The position numbers and the translations under genes are program-made. Source: Dipteronia dyeriana (Eukaryota; Streptophyta; Magnoliopsida; Sapindales; Sapindaceae). From it: 64,000 nt of DNA. Shown in pieces: positions 1 through 12,142 of the stretch. The DNA lies in the NCBI GenBank assembly GCA_032871835.1, contig CM065296.1, positions 15,888,001 to 15,952,000 of the forward strand, written 5' to 3'. The notes under the pieces are model-generated. The model was not told the origin of the DNA. It was given only the letters and a program-made list of their open reading frames with translations, and ran no database searches. Within the stretch, counting starts at the first letter, position 1. Each line of letters opens with the position of its first letter.

Positions 1-1849
1 GTCGTTTTAGAGCTCAGCGAGCTCCCTCTCAGTCTTGTCCTGGTTGATGGTCATCTCCTGCACTAGGTCTCGAGCTTGAGCAAGCAACCCTGCGATAGTT
101 TTAGCTTCGGCCTCAGCTTTTACAGTGCATTCACGCAACGAGATCACCTGATAGCTCACAGCGATATTGTACTTGAAAGCCTATAGTGGATAATTCTCAA
201 GTCAATGCATAACCAATTGACCATTCGAATTGCAGGTGAAGGAAAATGATTACCTCGACTAAGAGACCGGATCCCTGGGGTAATTAGGATATCGACAGAC
301 ATTGAGGCCATCAAGGAGAGGTTGTCGTCTGGGTAAGAGGAAATGAATTGGTTCACGACCTCACCCTGGTCAATGGATCTGGAAGAAGGCTGGGAACGAT
401 CTCTAGATCTCTCTACGACATCAGTCTCTAAACTCCTCCTTGCTACTATATATGCTAGATAAGGAATTAAAGCAACAGGTACACCAACTAGGGAGGTAAC
501 AATGACAGCGGCCTTAGCGGTATGATGGGTAGTAAAGGTTGTAGCAGTGGTAGAAACAGTAACAAGATGGGAAGTCCCCTTACCTATCACCCTGGAAGCC
601 CGGGATGCGAACACTTCCAACATGGACTTATGACAGTTAGCGGGAGGGGTAAGAGCAAGCCAAACTTTTATGGGAATGGGTAAATGCCCACCTTTCTGAA
701 TCAAGGTCACGGGACACCTTTTCCGATCTAGACTACTAGGAGAGGGAATCGAAGTGTGAGCATATGGAGAGTCTTGAACAACGGGCGCAACAACAAAAAT
801 TATATAAAAAAATAGAGTGAGGTTAGTATCAAGGTAAGCAATAATGGGGTAAGCCGATTCATAATTCCATGCTCAGTCGAGATAAATAGTACTGGTTCAC
901 CCTGTGAAAATCGAAGGAGTTGAATGTGGGGTACTTCGTGTTTAAAAAGTTTCCGACAATGATGGCTTTTAAGATCACTTCAAACTCGGTCGATAAAGAA
1001 TTCCTGTCCCATGAGGGATTATCGTTGAAGGCGGTGGGAACCTCGAATTCATGCCTGCCAATATAGATCGAGCTCCCCCACTCACCATCAATCATCACCC
1101 ACTCATCCTTCTAGAGGGGATCCTTCCTGTCGGTTCCTAGCATGATAAAGTTGAGTTTGTTCTTGGCTTTCACATAGAATTTCCCTCTTGGGCCAGGAAA
1201 TAGGCCAGCTAGCTAGAAAACATACTCCAGCTCCTTAGCTCCGGGATCCCTCGTGGGATTGTCCCTCTCACATTGCTTCCTCTACATCAGAGGAAGCCCA
1301 CTAGGTGCCTCTAAAAGTCGGGGGTCAATTGGAGGGGAGCAAGCTACAAAGCGTGGAGAGCTCGTCGAAGGGTGGAGTGAAGAGGTAACCTTACCCCGAT
1401 TTTAAGAGCAGTAAGGTGGATTGGGAGCAGACTTTTGGGATAAGTGGAGATGTCATAGTTCGTGGAAAGGATTGTGACAGAGATACTGTCGGGCATTCCA
1501 AACTTGTTCCTTGTTCGGTTAATCGACCTTTTTTTACGGTAGAGTCTGAGATGACTCGGAAGTCATAAGTAAGAGCAAGCTCTCCCAGAGGAGAACCAGA
1601 CACTTGGACCAGTTCCATAAACCGCCTTACGATTAGAATCACCACTCGACTCTGAATCGACCAATTCTAACGGGTTCTTAGGTCGATTTGAAAAGCCGGA
1701 CCCTATGGAAACATTTTGGCCCGAGCGACGGCATAAAAAAGGAGGAAGATCGTCCTCACTATCTTTACGAACTCACTTCCCATGTGTAAAGCTGGAGGCC
1801 CCACTGCCCTCCACCATGCCTCAACTGTGTCTGAACTAGAATTCGACAT
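1..1849 (-). pseudogene. Gypsy-type transposon ORF (PF04195-like), decayed, running off the window
   Basis: Minus-strand reading starts at an ATG at 1849 with a Ser-rich N-terminus (MSNSSSDTVEAWW) and continues in the same frame past in-frame stops into the stretch at 1645-1391. Around 1390-1250 it shows the family-like pattern VRLPLHS...LQLTPDF..HLVGFL. Around 1185-860 it gives GKFYVKAKNKLNFIML and then DEWVMIDGEWGS. The last ~110 bases (about 115-1) encode a charged coiled coil ending at a stop (ERELAEL). This order, a globular part followed by a coiled-coil tail, is what I know of plant 'putative gypsy type transposon' proteins. Several stops and frame changes mean it is not functional. 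The family call is by pattern, not search. Confidence 0.55.
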
Positions 1850-1987
1850 GGTGATGAGAAGGTTTAGTTCGAAAAGAGAAAGAAAGACAGTAAAGTTTCT
1901 CGAGGAGATGAAAATGGAAGGAGTTTTTCTTGAAGAGAATTTGAAATTTGAAAGAGAAGTACGAGAAAGATGATGGTGTGATAGGGT

Positions 1988-1995
1988 TTTAAATA
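1988..1995 (-). promoter_or_regulatory. TATA-like box upstream of the PF04195-like ORF
   Basis: On the minus strand TATTTAAA is followed by a CT-rich, ATG-poor leader of about 140 bases that leads to the ATG at 1849. Position and composition fit a pol II core promoter with 5' UTR. Inference only. Confidence 0.35.
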
Positions 1996-2129
1996 TGAGG
2001 CAACATAACGGAAATGGGTAGCGTCGATGATGAAAGTGTGATCTTTAGAGATTTCCTTATTTCCAGCACATCGTCGTAATGCAGTAGATTTGAAAAGAAG
2101 CTCGCCACGTGTAGCCTGCATTTAATAAG

Positions 2130-3230
2130 GGAATTCCTCCATGATTCAGGCAACTAAAAGAAAGGGAAAACTTTTCAAATAAAATAGAAAATCTGACTCC
2201 AATCACCGACGTTCCAGTCAGAGGGGACTTCTGTTAAAAGTCAAATTTATCTAGGGACCAAATGAATATTTTCCACCCTACAGCTTTGAAGCGGGGGTCC
2301 GAACCTTGGCTCAAGTAGCGAGATGCCATTCATCCTGAGGTATAAAGGTCCTCAAAGTTGAGGTACCTAGTGACTCCGCAGAAGCAAGGCAAGGTCGTCC
2401 CTCTCTCCTAGACGCCTAGCGCGCAATCAGGCTTATCGACTGAAGCCTTGCCATCCTGTCAAAGCCTCCGCATAATTGATTCAAGCTCTATGAGAAAGCT
2501 TGAAGTATCCAGACCAAGCTATATACCACAAAGTTGGTACCCTGGAGGATATATCATCTCTAGATTGGTTAAGTCCAGCTCCAAGGAAGACTAACATATT
2601 TAAATCAAGTTCCTAGTATCGAGATAAGAACCTAAGCATACCTCGTCACTAGGATAGCAAATGCCACACATGGTGACCTTCATAAGGCACCTCACCAGGG
2701 CAGTCTACAAGACCATAATTACTCTCCAAAATGTGTTAAAATTCTACATGCATTCAGGTCAAGCCAAAGAGTCCAAGAAGGAAACAAACTGATCACCCTT
2801 CAAGATATCTTCGAATCAGTTAATTTGCAAAAGTAAACGACATTTAAACGTAACATCCCACCTATTAAGGGGGAGATTTGATTCAGTAATTGAAGGCGGG
2901 AGAATAACCAGCTAAACCTAAACATCTACAGTGCATAGACTTGCTTGGAGAAGTGGCATGATGATCATTCTTTTCTCCTCCACAAGCTTCATTTCCACGA
3001 TCAAGTTTAGTTCTCACTGTAGAATGAGGCTTGTCAATCGCCATAAAGAATTATCCACTTATCGACGAGAATGACCTCGCCACCTCCAGATTCCATAAAG
3101 GAGATTGTGAGACATACACCCTTTGTAACCCATCAATAATCATTAATAAAACAATGCCATTTCTATTATATGTTTTGCATATAGCTTTTTATCATTATCC
3201 CATCTCATTTCTTACACCCGAGGTTGTTAC
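2130..3230. other. Unassigned repeat-like DNA, probably old LTR material
   Basis: No coding region is supported. Composition changes to GC-richer text around 2280-2520, as seen in gypsy LTRs. The end carries an AATAAA-type signal near 3147 and CA-rich text. No primer site, polypurine tract or matching second copy was found, so element type and ends are unknown. Confidence 0.3.
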
Positions 3231-4798
3231 CGAGGTTACCTACCCCGACCGTAACCTACAGGGTAGTGGTCATGAGGGTGTTAATTAATATTCCTTACCT
3301 CGAGATAATTTTTGGTTAACAATATATTTGTAATTGATATTCAAATTTTATCAAGCTTGTGAATGCAAAAGGCCTTCTGTTCAACAAGCCTATATACAAA
3401 ATGAAGTTGTATCATATATAAATTGTTGTATACATTCATTTTGCTTGAATAGACATATCCTTTATTGAACTTGATATACTTGCCTTTGCGTAATAATTTG
3501 TGATACAAGCTATCTAGAGGGACAAACTTGTGTTTGTTCAAGGGATTGAAAAATGTGTAAAAAACCTAGTCAACACCCTTTAGATTAGCATAAGGTAAAT
3601 TAAGCATTTTGTGTTTTTTCACACACCCTTGAACATACTTATCGCATCCCCTGGTTCCCTCTATGGAATTGTGGTCTTGAAATTCTAGTTGATGTTTGCC
3701 GAATTTATCCTCACTTCTCTCCACCGAACCAACACTAGGCTGCCCAAGTTGTAATTCTGCTTGATCACACCTGCATAAAATTCCTTAACAACTTGGGGGA
3801 AAAACTTCGAGGGGATCTGAACATACGTCTCCCAATATCTAAAGTGAATCATCTAGGGGATTGATGTCGCTCCCAACTTACTAATGTTGATTCCCTGCTC
3901 TGGAATATCTTCTTCTTGTTGAACTTGGCTAACCGAGCTGGAAAGTCTGGATTTGCTGCACATGGTGGAATCTACCTCCTTCCACTATCCTAACCCCTTG
4001 TCGGCCTTTCCTTCTGGCTAGAATCTCCCTCTTCAACTACCCCGACCGTGACTTACAGGGTAGTGGTCTTGAGGGCGTTAATTGATATTCCTTACCTCAA
4101 GATAATTTTTGGTTAACAATAACTTTGTAATTGATATTCAAATTCTATCAAGCTTGTGTATGCAAAAGGCCTTGTGTTCAACAAGCCTATATACAAAATG
4201 AAGTTGTATCACATGTAAATTGTTGTATACATTCATTTTGCTTGAATAGGCATATCCTTTATTGAACTTAATATACTTGGCTTTGCTTAATAAATTGTGA
4301 TACAAGCTATCTAGAGGGACAAACTTGTGTTTGTTGAAGGGATTGAAATATGTGTAAAAAACCTATTCAACACCCTCTTGGTTAGCTTAAGGTAAATTAA
4401 CCATGTTGTGTTTTTTCACACACACTTGAACATACTGACTGTATCCCCTGGTTCCCCTTGTGAAATTGTGGTCTTGAAATGCCAGTTGATGTCTGCCGAA
4501 TGTATCCTCACTTCTCTCCCCCAAACCAACACTAGGTTGCCCAAGTTGTAATTCTACTTGAAATATGTGTAAAAAACCTATTCAGCACCCTCTTCGTTAG
4601 CTTAAGGTAAATTAACCATGTTGTGTTTTTTCACACACCCTTGAACATACTGACTGCATCCCCTGGTTCCCCTTGTGGAATTGTGGTCTTGAAATGCCAG
4701 TTGATGTCTGCAGAATTTATCCTCACTTCTCTCCCCCAAACCAACACTAGGTTGCCCAAGTTGTAATTCTGCTTGATCACACCTGCATAAAATTCTTA
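3231..4798. repeat. Tandem duplication (797-bp and 215-bp periods)
   Basis: A block beginning TACCCCGACCGT at 3241 recurs at 4038 (offset 797) with most of the following ~540 bp conserved. Within the second copy a 215-bp unit is repeated again: GAAATATGTGTAAAAAACC starts at 4345 and at 4560. Both steps look like slippage or unequal-exchange duplications of decayed transposon sequence. The final unit ends where a Copia LTR fragment begins near 4798. Confidence 0.8.
3340..3965 (-). pseudogene. Transposon-protein fragment, possibly PF20167-like
   Basis: Reading right to left, the minus strand gives WETYVQIPSKFFPQVVKEFY followed by VRINSANIN. This resembles the start of the 'putative plant transposon protein' domain (VREFY...VRG...IN). 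Further along comes LNKHKFVPLDSLYHKLLRKG. Frame changes and stops are frequent. Parts recur in the duplicated copies up to 4790. A gag-like origin is an alternative. Confidence 0.3.
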
Positions 4799-6149
4799 TA
4801 TGTTTTCACTTGTTTGGGATTGTATTATGCTAGCTTTGATTCTAGGACTATTTGATGATCTTTGATTGATTGATTTTGTAAAAAATAGTTCCTCACATGT
4901 ATTAGGCTCTCTTTGGCCAATTTCTCACAATGATACATGTGCTTATGTTCTTTTGCGCTATTCATGTGTTTTGTTGAATCTATGAATAGGAATATACTCT
5001 AGAACTTTAGCTTTAATCTTAATGACTTTGTCATATGATTTTAGCATGTTTTTGGTTTATGAGATTTAAACTTGATTATGTGATTAATTGAACATATCTT
5101 GTGATTCAAGTTTTAGATCTATGCATGTATCTAGGTTGTAATTAATGCTGAACATATCTTATATGATCTAGATGGATTAAATATGCATGATTGACTAGAC
5201 TACATTTGTTTTATGCATTCATGCTCATGTCTAGTATTTTTCATAGGATGTGTTGATCATAACATTCTATGTTGCGTGCTTGTTTGCATTTTGCATTTTG
5301 CATTCATGATCACCTAGATACCTTGTGAGAAGGAAGTCTTGACAATAGGTGTGAAACCTATGTTGTTGAGCAAGAAAGTCTTGGTAAGAGGTGTGAGACC
5401 TTGGATTGTCAAGCAAGGAAGTCTTGACTAGAGTCGGGAGGACTCAGATAGTTGAGCAAGAAGTCTTGCCTAGGGTCATGAGGATCCGGAAGGGTGAGCG
5501 AGGAAGTCTTGAAAAGAGGTGTGAGGCCTCGGATTGTTGAGCATGAGGGTGACATCTTCATGAGTAGGATATGAGGGTAGTTTCTAGGTGAAGGGGTCAC
5601 TTGAGAGATTTTACTTTTCTTATCTACTATTGGATTTTGTTTGCCGGTTGTTGCTAACACGTGGATGTTTCCTCTTCGGAGGTTTACCACGTTATATCTT
5701 GTATCAACTTTTCTCTATCCCTATCTCTATTATATTGGTAATTGTTATTTGAATAATGTGGATAGAACTTTATATGTAAGTTGACTTCCTTACACATTAT
5801 TGTTTGTGTATGTTAGATAACTTTGTATCTTGTTATATTCCATTCAAGTTGTAAAGTATCACATTGTAATACTCTAAGTACAACTTATAGAATTTTGTCT
5901 ACATTGAATATATTTGTTCATAAGATACATTGATTCTTGCTGTATTTTTTGTAGACTAAGAGTGGAGATTTGAGCATACATGAATATATTGTTTTCTCAT
6001 AACAGTCATGTTAAAAGTTAATTTGTATGCTTATCAAGGTTTTATCACTAGTCTCGAAACATTTGTTAAAAGTGAGAGACAACCTACTGACCCCCCCCCC
6101 CCCCCCCCTCTTCAGGTTGTTAAGTATAACCTTGTACATATTATTTTCA
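4798..6149 (+). mobile_element. Truncated Copia LTR, same family as element A
   Basis: The text is alignable in reverse complement with the LTR of element A (37,100-37,900 and 44,600-45,450). Shared features are the CTTGTTTGGGATTGTATT segment, the AGTTCCTCACATGT segment, the ~42-bp 'AAGTCTTG..GAGG' minisatellite (about 5330-5560) and a run of 18 C at 6091-6108 just before the LTR end (ATTATTTTCA, 6149). The 5' part is missing and no primer site follows, so this is a truncated solo LTR or fragment. Confidence 0.75.
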
Positions 6150-6314
6150 GTTAGGAGTTGAAAGCCAATGTCTTTTAAATCTCAAAATTCTCAAGTGCTA
6201 ATTTTTTTGTCAAGGCACCTCCTTAAGCATTATCAACAACTGCTTGAGTGAATGCCGTCGACTCATCATAGAATATGCGGACCTCGTACTCTTCAAAAGC
6301 ATCTTATATCTCCC

Positions 6315-6726
6315 TCATGACTCATGGAAGAGTTCATTGTCTTCCTCGATGAAATTTGCAATCTGGATCCTGATATCTTTTATCTTAGTGGGTGGGAAGA
6401 AAATATTAAAAAAGGCTTGACAAACATCATCCCATGATCTAAAAGACCTCGCCTTCAATGATGTGAACCACACATTGGCTCTCTCTTTCACGTAGTACTG
6501 AAAACACCTCATCTTCAATTGCTCCTTAGTGAGTCGGCCTATACGAAAATGTCTCCAAGATGGAATGATAATCTTTCATAAATTGAAAACAATCTTTATT
6601 TCGGAGGCCATGGAAAACTGGAAGCATATTCAAATGAAGTCCTTTCCACTCATAGCTCCCTACCGCATCATTTAACACAATTGGCGATGGTTGGTTATCA
6701 ATCATTTGTTGACCCAACTCTCTCAT
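6315..6726 (-). pseudogene. Ty3/gypsy Gag fragment (retrotransposon gag domain)
   Basis: Two adjoining minus-strand stretches resemble the core of gypsy Gag. The first (6726-6526) has MLPVFHGLRNKDCFQFMKDY, the usual 'F.G....DP..FL' start. The second (6518-6315) has VKERANVWFTSLKARSFRSW followed by VCQAFFNIFFPPTKIKDIR and ending IANFIEEDNELFHES, the standard 'A..W...L...SI.TW..L...F...FFP' core. A stop and frame change separate the halves. Downstream pol is absent: a Copia LTR fragment lies immediately beyond. The gag lies about 300 bp downstream of a tRNA-Asp primer site, as expected for an Athila/Tat-like element. Confidence 0.7.
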
Positions 6727-7030
6727 TGCTATTATGCCTTTGTCAAGTTCATGTGCTCTTCTTGTTCAGCCATTTTCGGAGTAGATGTATTCTCCAAATA
6801 AATAAAAATATCTAACCCCTCAAACTGTACAGTAAGCCGGCCTACACGGTTGATGTTGTCGTTAATCGAAAACAGAATTCCTCAAAGTGAACGGTGTCCG
6901 TGCATGCACCTGTAAACCTGAAACATCAAAACAAAGTAAAATGACACAAAAATCTAAAATTAAACAAAAAAGTTAATGACATGCACTACCTAAACCTAAC
7001 TAACTAGATTCAACTAATGAAATTTATGTC

Positions 7031-7050
7031 GATCCCCGGCAGCAGTGCCA
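7031..7050 (-). other. Gypsy primer-binding site (tRNA-Asp type)
   Basis: The minus strand reads TGGCACTGCTGCCGGGGATC. This differs at three positions from the complement of a plant tRNA-Asp 3' end as I recall it. It lies between the gag fragment to the left and LTR-like sequence to the right, the correct order for a minus-strand element. Confidence 0.7.
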
Positions 7051-7054
7051 AAAT

Positions 7055-8520
7055 TGATGCAGTAAATATCTTTGTTAATTTAAAAAGAAGTTCGTTCACT
7101 GGGATTGGTGATTCTATCGGTTGAAAGCTAATTAACCTAAGTAAAATATACTCTAAGTGTGTAAAAATTAAATTGCATAATGCTTGATTTGATGGAAACA
7201 ATTGAGTTTTGAATTTAACTAAATTGTAACTTATGATTAAAACTAAAACAAACACAACAACACATAGAAGGATGGATATATGGAAGAAAAACACTAGGGA
7301 ATCGATGCAACCATTCTTGAACCACTCAATGCACTTTCTTAGTCTTAATAAGCACTTCAATCCAATTTTAGGGCTTGTTTAAGATAAATCCATTAAGTAC
7401 TTGGACTTTTCCACTACTCACACCTGGTCATGTAACAAGCAATGGTCAATAACCCTATTTATCATAATTTCTAAGCCAAGTTAATATAGCACGGTCATGC
7501 AAACACCAAGTTTCTCGATTACTAAGCTTGTGATCTAGGCTCAAATGGAATGACCATCCACATCTAAGCCCCAACCTTTTACATAGACTAACTTACAAAC
7601 CCATATCCATTGAGGTCACAATAAAACATGAGTAAGAGAGTAGAGCAATTAAAACAATAATTGAAACTAAAATCGAATTGAATTAAGAAAAGTTGACTAA
7701 TTATTTACATAGGGTAGTTCAATATGGTTACATCAATCCCCTAACTAAATGTTTATTTACACATTAATGGAGAAAAGAAAAGCATAAAAAAGTTGTAGAG
7801 AAAACCCATAATGGTCATGTGAGCTCCCTAGGCTTGGTATCCTTCTTCTTCTTGCCTCCAAATCTTCCAAAGATGGATTGTTGATGGTTGAAAAAGGAAT
7901 ATGTGACAAGGGGTGATGTAATTGTATGAAAGGCTGCGGGGTGTGGAATCCTTGTGTGGTTCACAGCTTATGTCATAAAAACAAGCACGTATATTTATAT
8001 GGGTTCAAAATAGAGCAAAAATCCTTCTAGAAAATCTCGCTAACGGACTGTCGTGAGGCTATTATCCATGGTGAGGTAAGACGACACTTTCATCGCGAGA
8101 ATTGCTATCACTTGGTATGTCGTGGTTGGCCAAGACGACACTTCAACCGCATCAATGCTTTCTTCAATGTTGTGCCAATTTTTCACCTCGCATCATCAAC
8201 GGCACTTCGACCGCAAGGATTGCTGTCGCCAAGTTGTCGAGGTGGGCCAAGGTGGTGTTGCAACCGCAACACATCTTTAAAGCTCTAATTCTCCAATTTG
8301 CACATATGCCCCAAATTTTCTCTCTTCAACCAAAATGCCCCTGCTTAACTGAGAAACTTGCAAGATCTCATTTGAGCCAATAAACACTCGATTTTTCCCT
8401 AGAATCGAACAAGAAATATAGGAAACGGAGACCAAAATCTGGTATTGCCATGGCTCGATCAGTGCTCCGAATATCAATATATAATTATGCAACAAAGGTA
8501 TCTCTAGCTGGATATCACAG
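7055..8520 (-). mobile_element. 5' LTR of the decayed gypsy element (right end uncertain)
   Basis: The LTR end (GCATCA on minus) abuts the tRNA-Asp primer site. The following ~1.4 kb has no convincing gene and includes a GC-richer segment (about 8030-8270) with repeated 'GACGACACTT.CAACCGCA'-like phrases. The far boundary and TSD were not identified because no second LTR is in the window; 8520 is where composition returns to plain AT-rich DNA. Confidence 0.45.
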
Positions 8521-8939
8521 ATTTTTATTATATTAATTTACTTTTTAATTTAACTAATGTCCATCAATCGCGTATGATATAACTCCTAACTAATGGCTTT
8601 AGGAAACATCATAGTACAACTTAATTTGATGATTAAACTTCTAATATATAAATTATAAATCATAATCCTTACTGTGGATCGATTTACAATTCAATATTGA
8701 TGAAAGATCATATCTAAATTAATGAAGCTCATGGCGAAGACGTAAACAAGATGATCATCCGAATGAACTTAGATGTTAATACGCAAGTAACTGCAAAAAT
8801 TAATTAGAGACAAAAAGCTTTTTTTTTTTTTTTTTTTTTAGCGTTAATGGGATCCCGTTACAAGCTTAATGCTCTTTTATATTAATAATTATTGTCTATT
8901 TCATCTTCACATATTCTTTTAATTTGTTTTGAGGGTTTG
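8521..8939. other. AT-rich intergenic spacer
   Basis: No gene or element was recognised. It includes a T19 run (8821-8839). Confidence 0.5.
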
Positions 8940-8978
<39 letters not shown>

Positions 8979-9999
8979 TTATTAACGTAAGGAGATGATT
9001 TTGACATGGAGTACAATAATATGGGATGCTCTGGACCGGCATAGCATAAGCTGTTTCAATCAGAATATAAGATAGATCGGTCCACTTTCACTTCACAATT
9101 CCAGGTATCAATATTTTGATCTAGCTAGGAATCAAGATGAAAAATATATAAAGAAAAATTCTTTAAGATAGATTGGTCCACTCTCACTTCACAATTCCAG
9201 GTATCGATATTTTGATCTAGCTAGGAATCAAGAAGAAAAAAATAATTAAAGAGAGTCCTAAAAAATAAAAGTAGCACTCACAGATCTAGATTCTACTGGG
9301 GGTGGTACTAAATATAAAGCAGATCCACCGAACAATATTTAAATACATATGCTGCACGTCTTGAAATTCAGCAATCTACCTCAAGATTTATAGTAGAAAA
9401 TCCGCAAACACAATCACCTAATTCCCAATCACACACACATATAATATGAAAGTAATAAAGAATAGAAGAAGATACAAAAAAATTAAAAATTATCCATGTA
9501 TCACTCGATTATCAATTGAAACCTCAACTGTCACCGTAGCTGTGATGTCTAGCATTTCTCGTATGTATATATATATAAAACAAGTTGTAAAAAAAGCTTT
9601 TTGTTAACAGGAGTTCAGAGCTGATCCTATGCATTTTTGCTTGCTTCACATATATACACTTTTCAATTTCATATATTACACAACTAGAAAGAGATATTGA
9701 AAATAATAGTATTATTTGACAAATATAAAAGTCACTTTGGGTGTACTAAGTTTTTGGGTAATTCTTCTCGCAGCTTCCTGCCTTGAAGACCCGGAATTTC
9801 TTTTGGGGCTGTTTATTAATCAGGAATGAATCAAATTCCATTAGAAAGAGAGTCGAGAAAGCGAATTTAATATATCGACATAGCTTGATTCCCAATAGTT
9901 TTAATAAACACTAACAATAATTTAATTCTTTTTTCTTCACTAGACACAAGATTAATTTCCGACTTATTTAATTGGAATGAGAGTAATAGATTTCCCAAG

Positions 10000-10035
<36 letters not shown>

Positions 10036-10074
10036 TTCTTAACTAAATGAGCAGATTTTGACATGGAGTACAAT
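8940..10074 (+). pseudogene. Tandem duplicate of the FT locus that lost its exons
   Basis: Two blocks match the FT gene downstream, in the same order and strand. First, 9023-9420 matches the FT promoter at 11,947-12,190, including the TATA region (ATATTTAAATACAT against ATATATAAATACAT). Second, 9580-9998 matches FT intron 2 at 12,964-13,443. Exon 1, intron 1 and exon 2 should lie between them but about 160 bp of unrelated text is there instead; exons 3 and 4 are absent. The (TTA)n plus GATTTTGACATGGAGTACAAT at 8940-9025 recurs at 9998-10,074, marking the start of the second unit. This is a decayed duplicate, not a gene. Confidence 0.8.
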
Positions 10075-11945
10075 TAGAGACGGAGTCAGAATTTTGGCTT
10101 TAGGAGTGATGTGTCAAGACAGAAACTAATATTAAAGGTCATGTAAAAAAATATTAATATACCAAAATATAATGTTGATACATAACAACATCAGCAGCAA
10201 CAACAACAAAAACAAAAACAACAATAATAATAATTATTATTATTACATTGACACTAACTTTGAGAATCAAAATGAAGCTTAACTTTATTTTATATCACAA
10301 AAATCATCTAAAATCAATTTTTTTAGTTTTTTTTTACTATTTTCATTTTAATATGTACATAATCAAAGAATCTGTGAAAAAAAAAATTCTTTCATCATGT
10401 TTGATAGATGAAATATTTCTTTCGGTAGTTCCTAATTAATATATATATATATATATAATTCATATAAAATATTTAAAATATTATTTTACCATTGATATAT
10501 TAAATTTTTCTAATTAGTACTTTAAAAAAAATCAAATACATACGGTTCATGTATAGTTGCGAGACTTATTACGTGAGGATGTTATTTCCTTTAGTTTTAA
10601 TTTCTTATAAAATTTCAAATTTTTGATTTTTATAGACATTTGGATTAAAATCCAATGATCGGAAATAAACTCTATAACGGTATCTGTTTAGTAGTTGAGT
10701 CCATATATAGACGATATTAAAAAATCATAAGAAATTAAAATAATAAAACGGATTAATCTCAGGACCGACCCTACTGACGAAAAGATGGTGGAAACGGGGA
10801 CAGTGAGAGAAGAGATGAGACAGCGTGAAAGTGAGAGGCGTGAGAAAACTAGAGAACTGTGAACGCTGATTATTAGGTCCCGTCCTGCAGCTGTTTTTCA
10901 GTCCGTTTTCATTTTTATTTTTCAAAAACCATTTCGAAAACGTGTTCGTTAGCCGTTTTTCATTTCATATTTTTTTTAAAATTAAAAACAAAATCAGTGT
11001 TAAAAGTGAAAAATTTGAAAAATACAAAATACTTGTTTTTTGTTTTTGTTTTTGTTTTTGTTTTTCACTCTTTTTTTTATATAAAAAAAACATTTTTTAA
11101 AATTATTCATTGTATTGTTATACGCTTGATATGGTTAGGACATGACGGAATAAGATTTTTAAATGACCAAAGTACCCCTCTTATATATACATTATAATTA
11201 TTATATATATATATATATTATAAAATACTATATTTAATGTATATTATAATATATTATAATATATATTATATATTCATATATACAATATTATAATAGTTTT
11301 ATAATATATGTAATAATAATTTATATACATTTTATATATTATTATAATATGTATATATATATATATTAATATATATATATATTGTTATTATTTATTTATA
11401 ATTTAAGAGTTTAGTTTTGATTAATTAGTTTTTTGATATGTTTTTTTGAATTAATTTTTTATGTGTTACTTTTGTTTAATTTAAAAATTACAATACAAAC
11501 GCTATATTGGTTAATTATGTAATCAATTTGTTTATAGTTGTAATAATATTAAACAAAATACCAAAATTGATATTTTAATTTTTGATAGTTTTTGGTTAAT
11601 CTATCAGACACATTTTTTTCGTTTTCATTTTTAAAATACAGCTTTCAGTATATGCTACCAGACATGTTTCCAGAATTCAAAATTGAAATAAAAAAACACT
11701 GTTTTCATTTTCATTTTTATTGTCGAAAAACAACAACTGAAAAACGCTTACAGGTCAGGCCTTTATTATAAAAAAAAAAAACCGGTTCTTTTGCAGGTAA
11801 AACTGGTCCAGAAACATAACCGACACCTAATTAATGCGGGTATGGTCATTTAAAACTCGTCCGGGTATTTTGTTGAAGCGGTTCGGGTAACCGCATCGTG
11901 CGGATATGGGCCGGTTCCATTGGAACGGTCCTTTTTGCCATCCTT
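10075..11945. mobile_element. hAT-like insertion in the FT promoter
   Basis: Relative to the upstream duplicate, promoter homology is interrupted between GGAGTACAAT (10,074) and GATGCTC (11,946). The ends read TAGAGACGGAGTC on the left and, inverted, TAAGGATGGCAAAAA on the right. These are imperfect inverted ends of the hAT style (TA..GA.GG). About 8 bp of the ancestral site seems lost and no clean 8-bp TSD is seen. No transposase is present; it contains an AT-rich core and a nested foldback. Confidence 0.5.
10878..11765. repeat. Foldback/MITE-like element nested in the promoter insertion
   Basis: The left end (CTGTTTTTCAGTCCGTTTTC) and the inverted right end (GCGTTTTTCAGTTGTTG) form imperfect terminal inverted repeats, followed inside by CGTGTTCGTTAGC and, inverted, TGTCTGGTAGC. 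The core is extremely AT-rich with long TA and ATA runs (11,190-11,400) and encodes nothing. It may be part of the hAT-like element rather than a separate insertion. Confidence 0.45.
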
Positions 11946-12142
11946 AGATGCTCAGAACTGGCATATTATAAGCTGTTTCAATAAGAATATAAGATAGGTC
12001 CACTTTCGCTTCACAATTCCAGGTATCAATATTTTGATCTAGCCAGGAATCAAGAAGAAAAAAAATATCTTAAAAATAAAAGTAGCACTCACAGATTCTA
12101 CTGGGCGGTGGTACTAAAGATTAAGTAGATCCACAGAACAAT

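Noticed and set aside
7031..7050. Match to a tRNA-Asp 3' end as a tRNA gene
   Set aside because: Only the last ~20 bases match and no cloverleaf precedes them; position next to an LTR identifies a primer-binding site.
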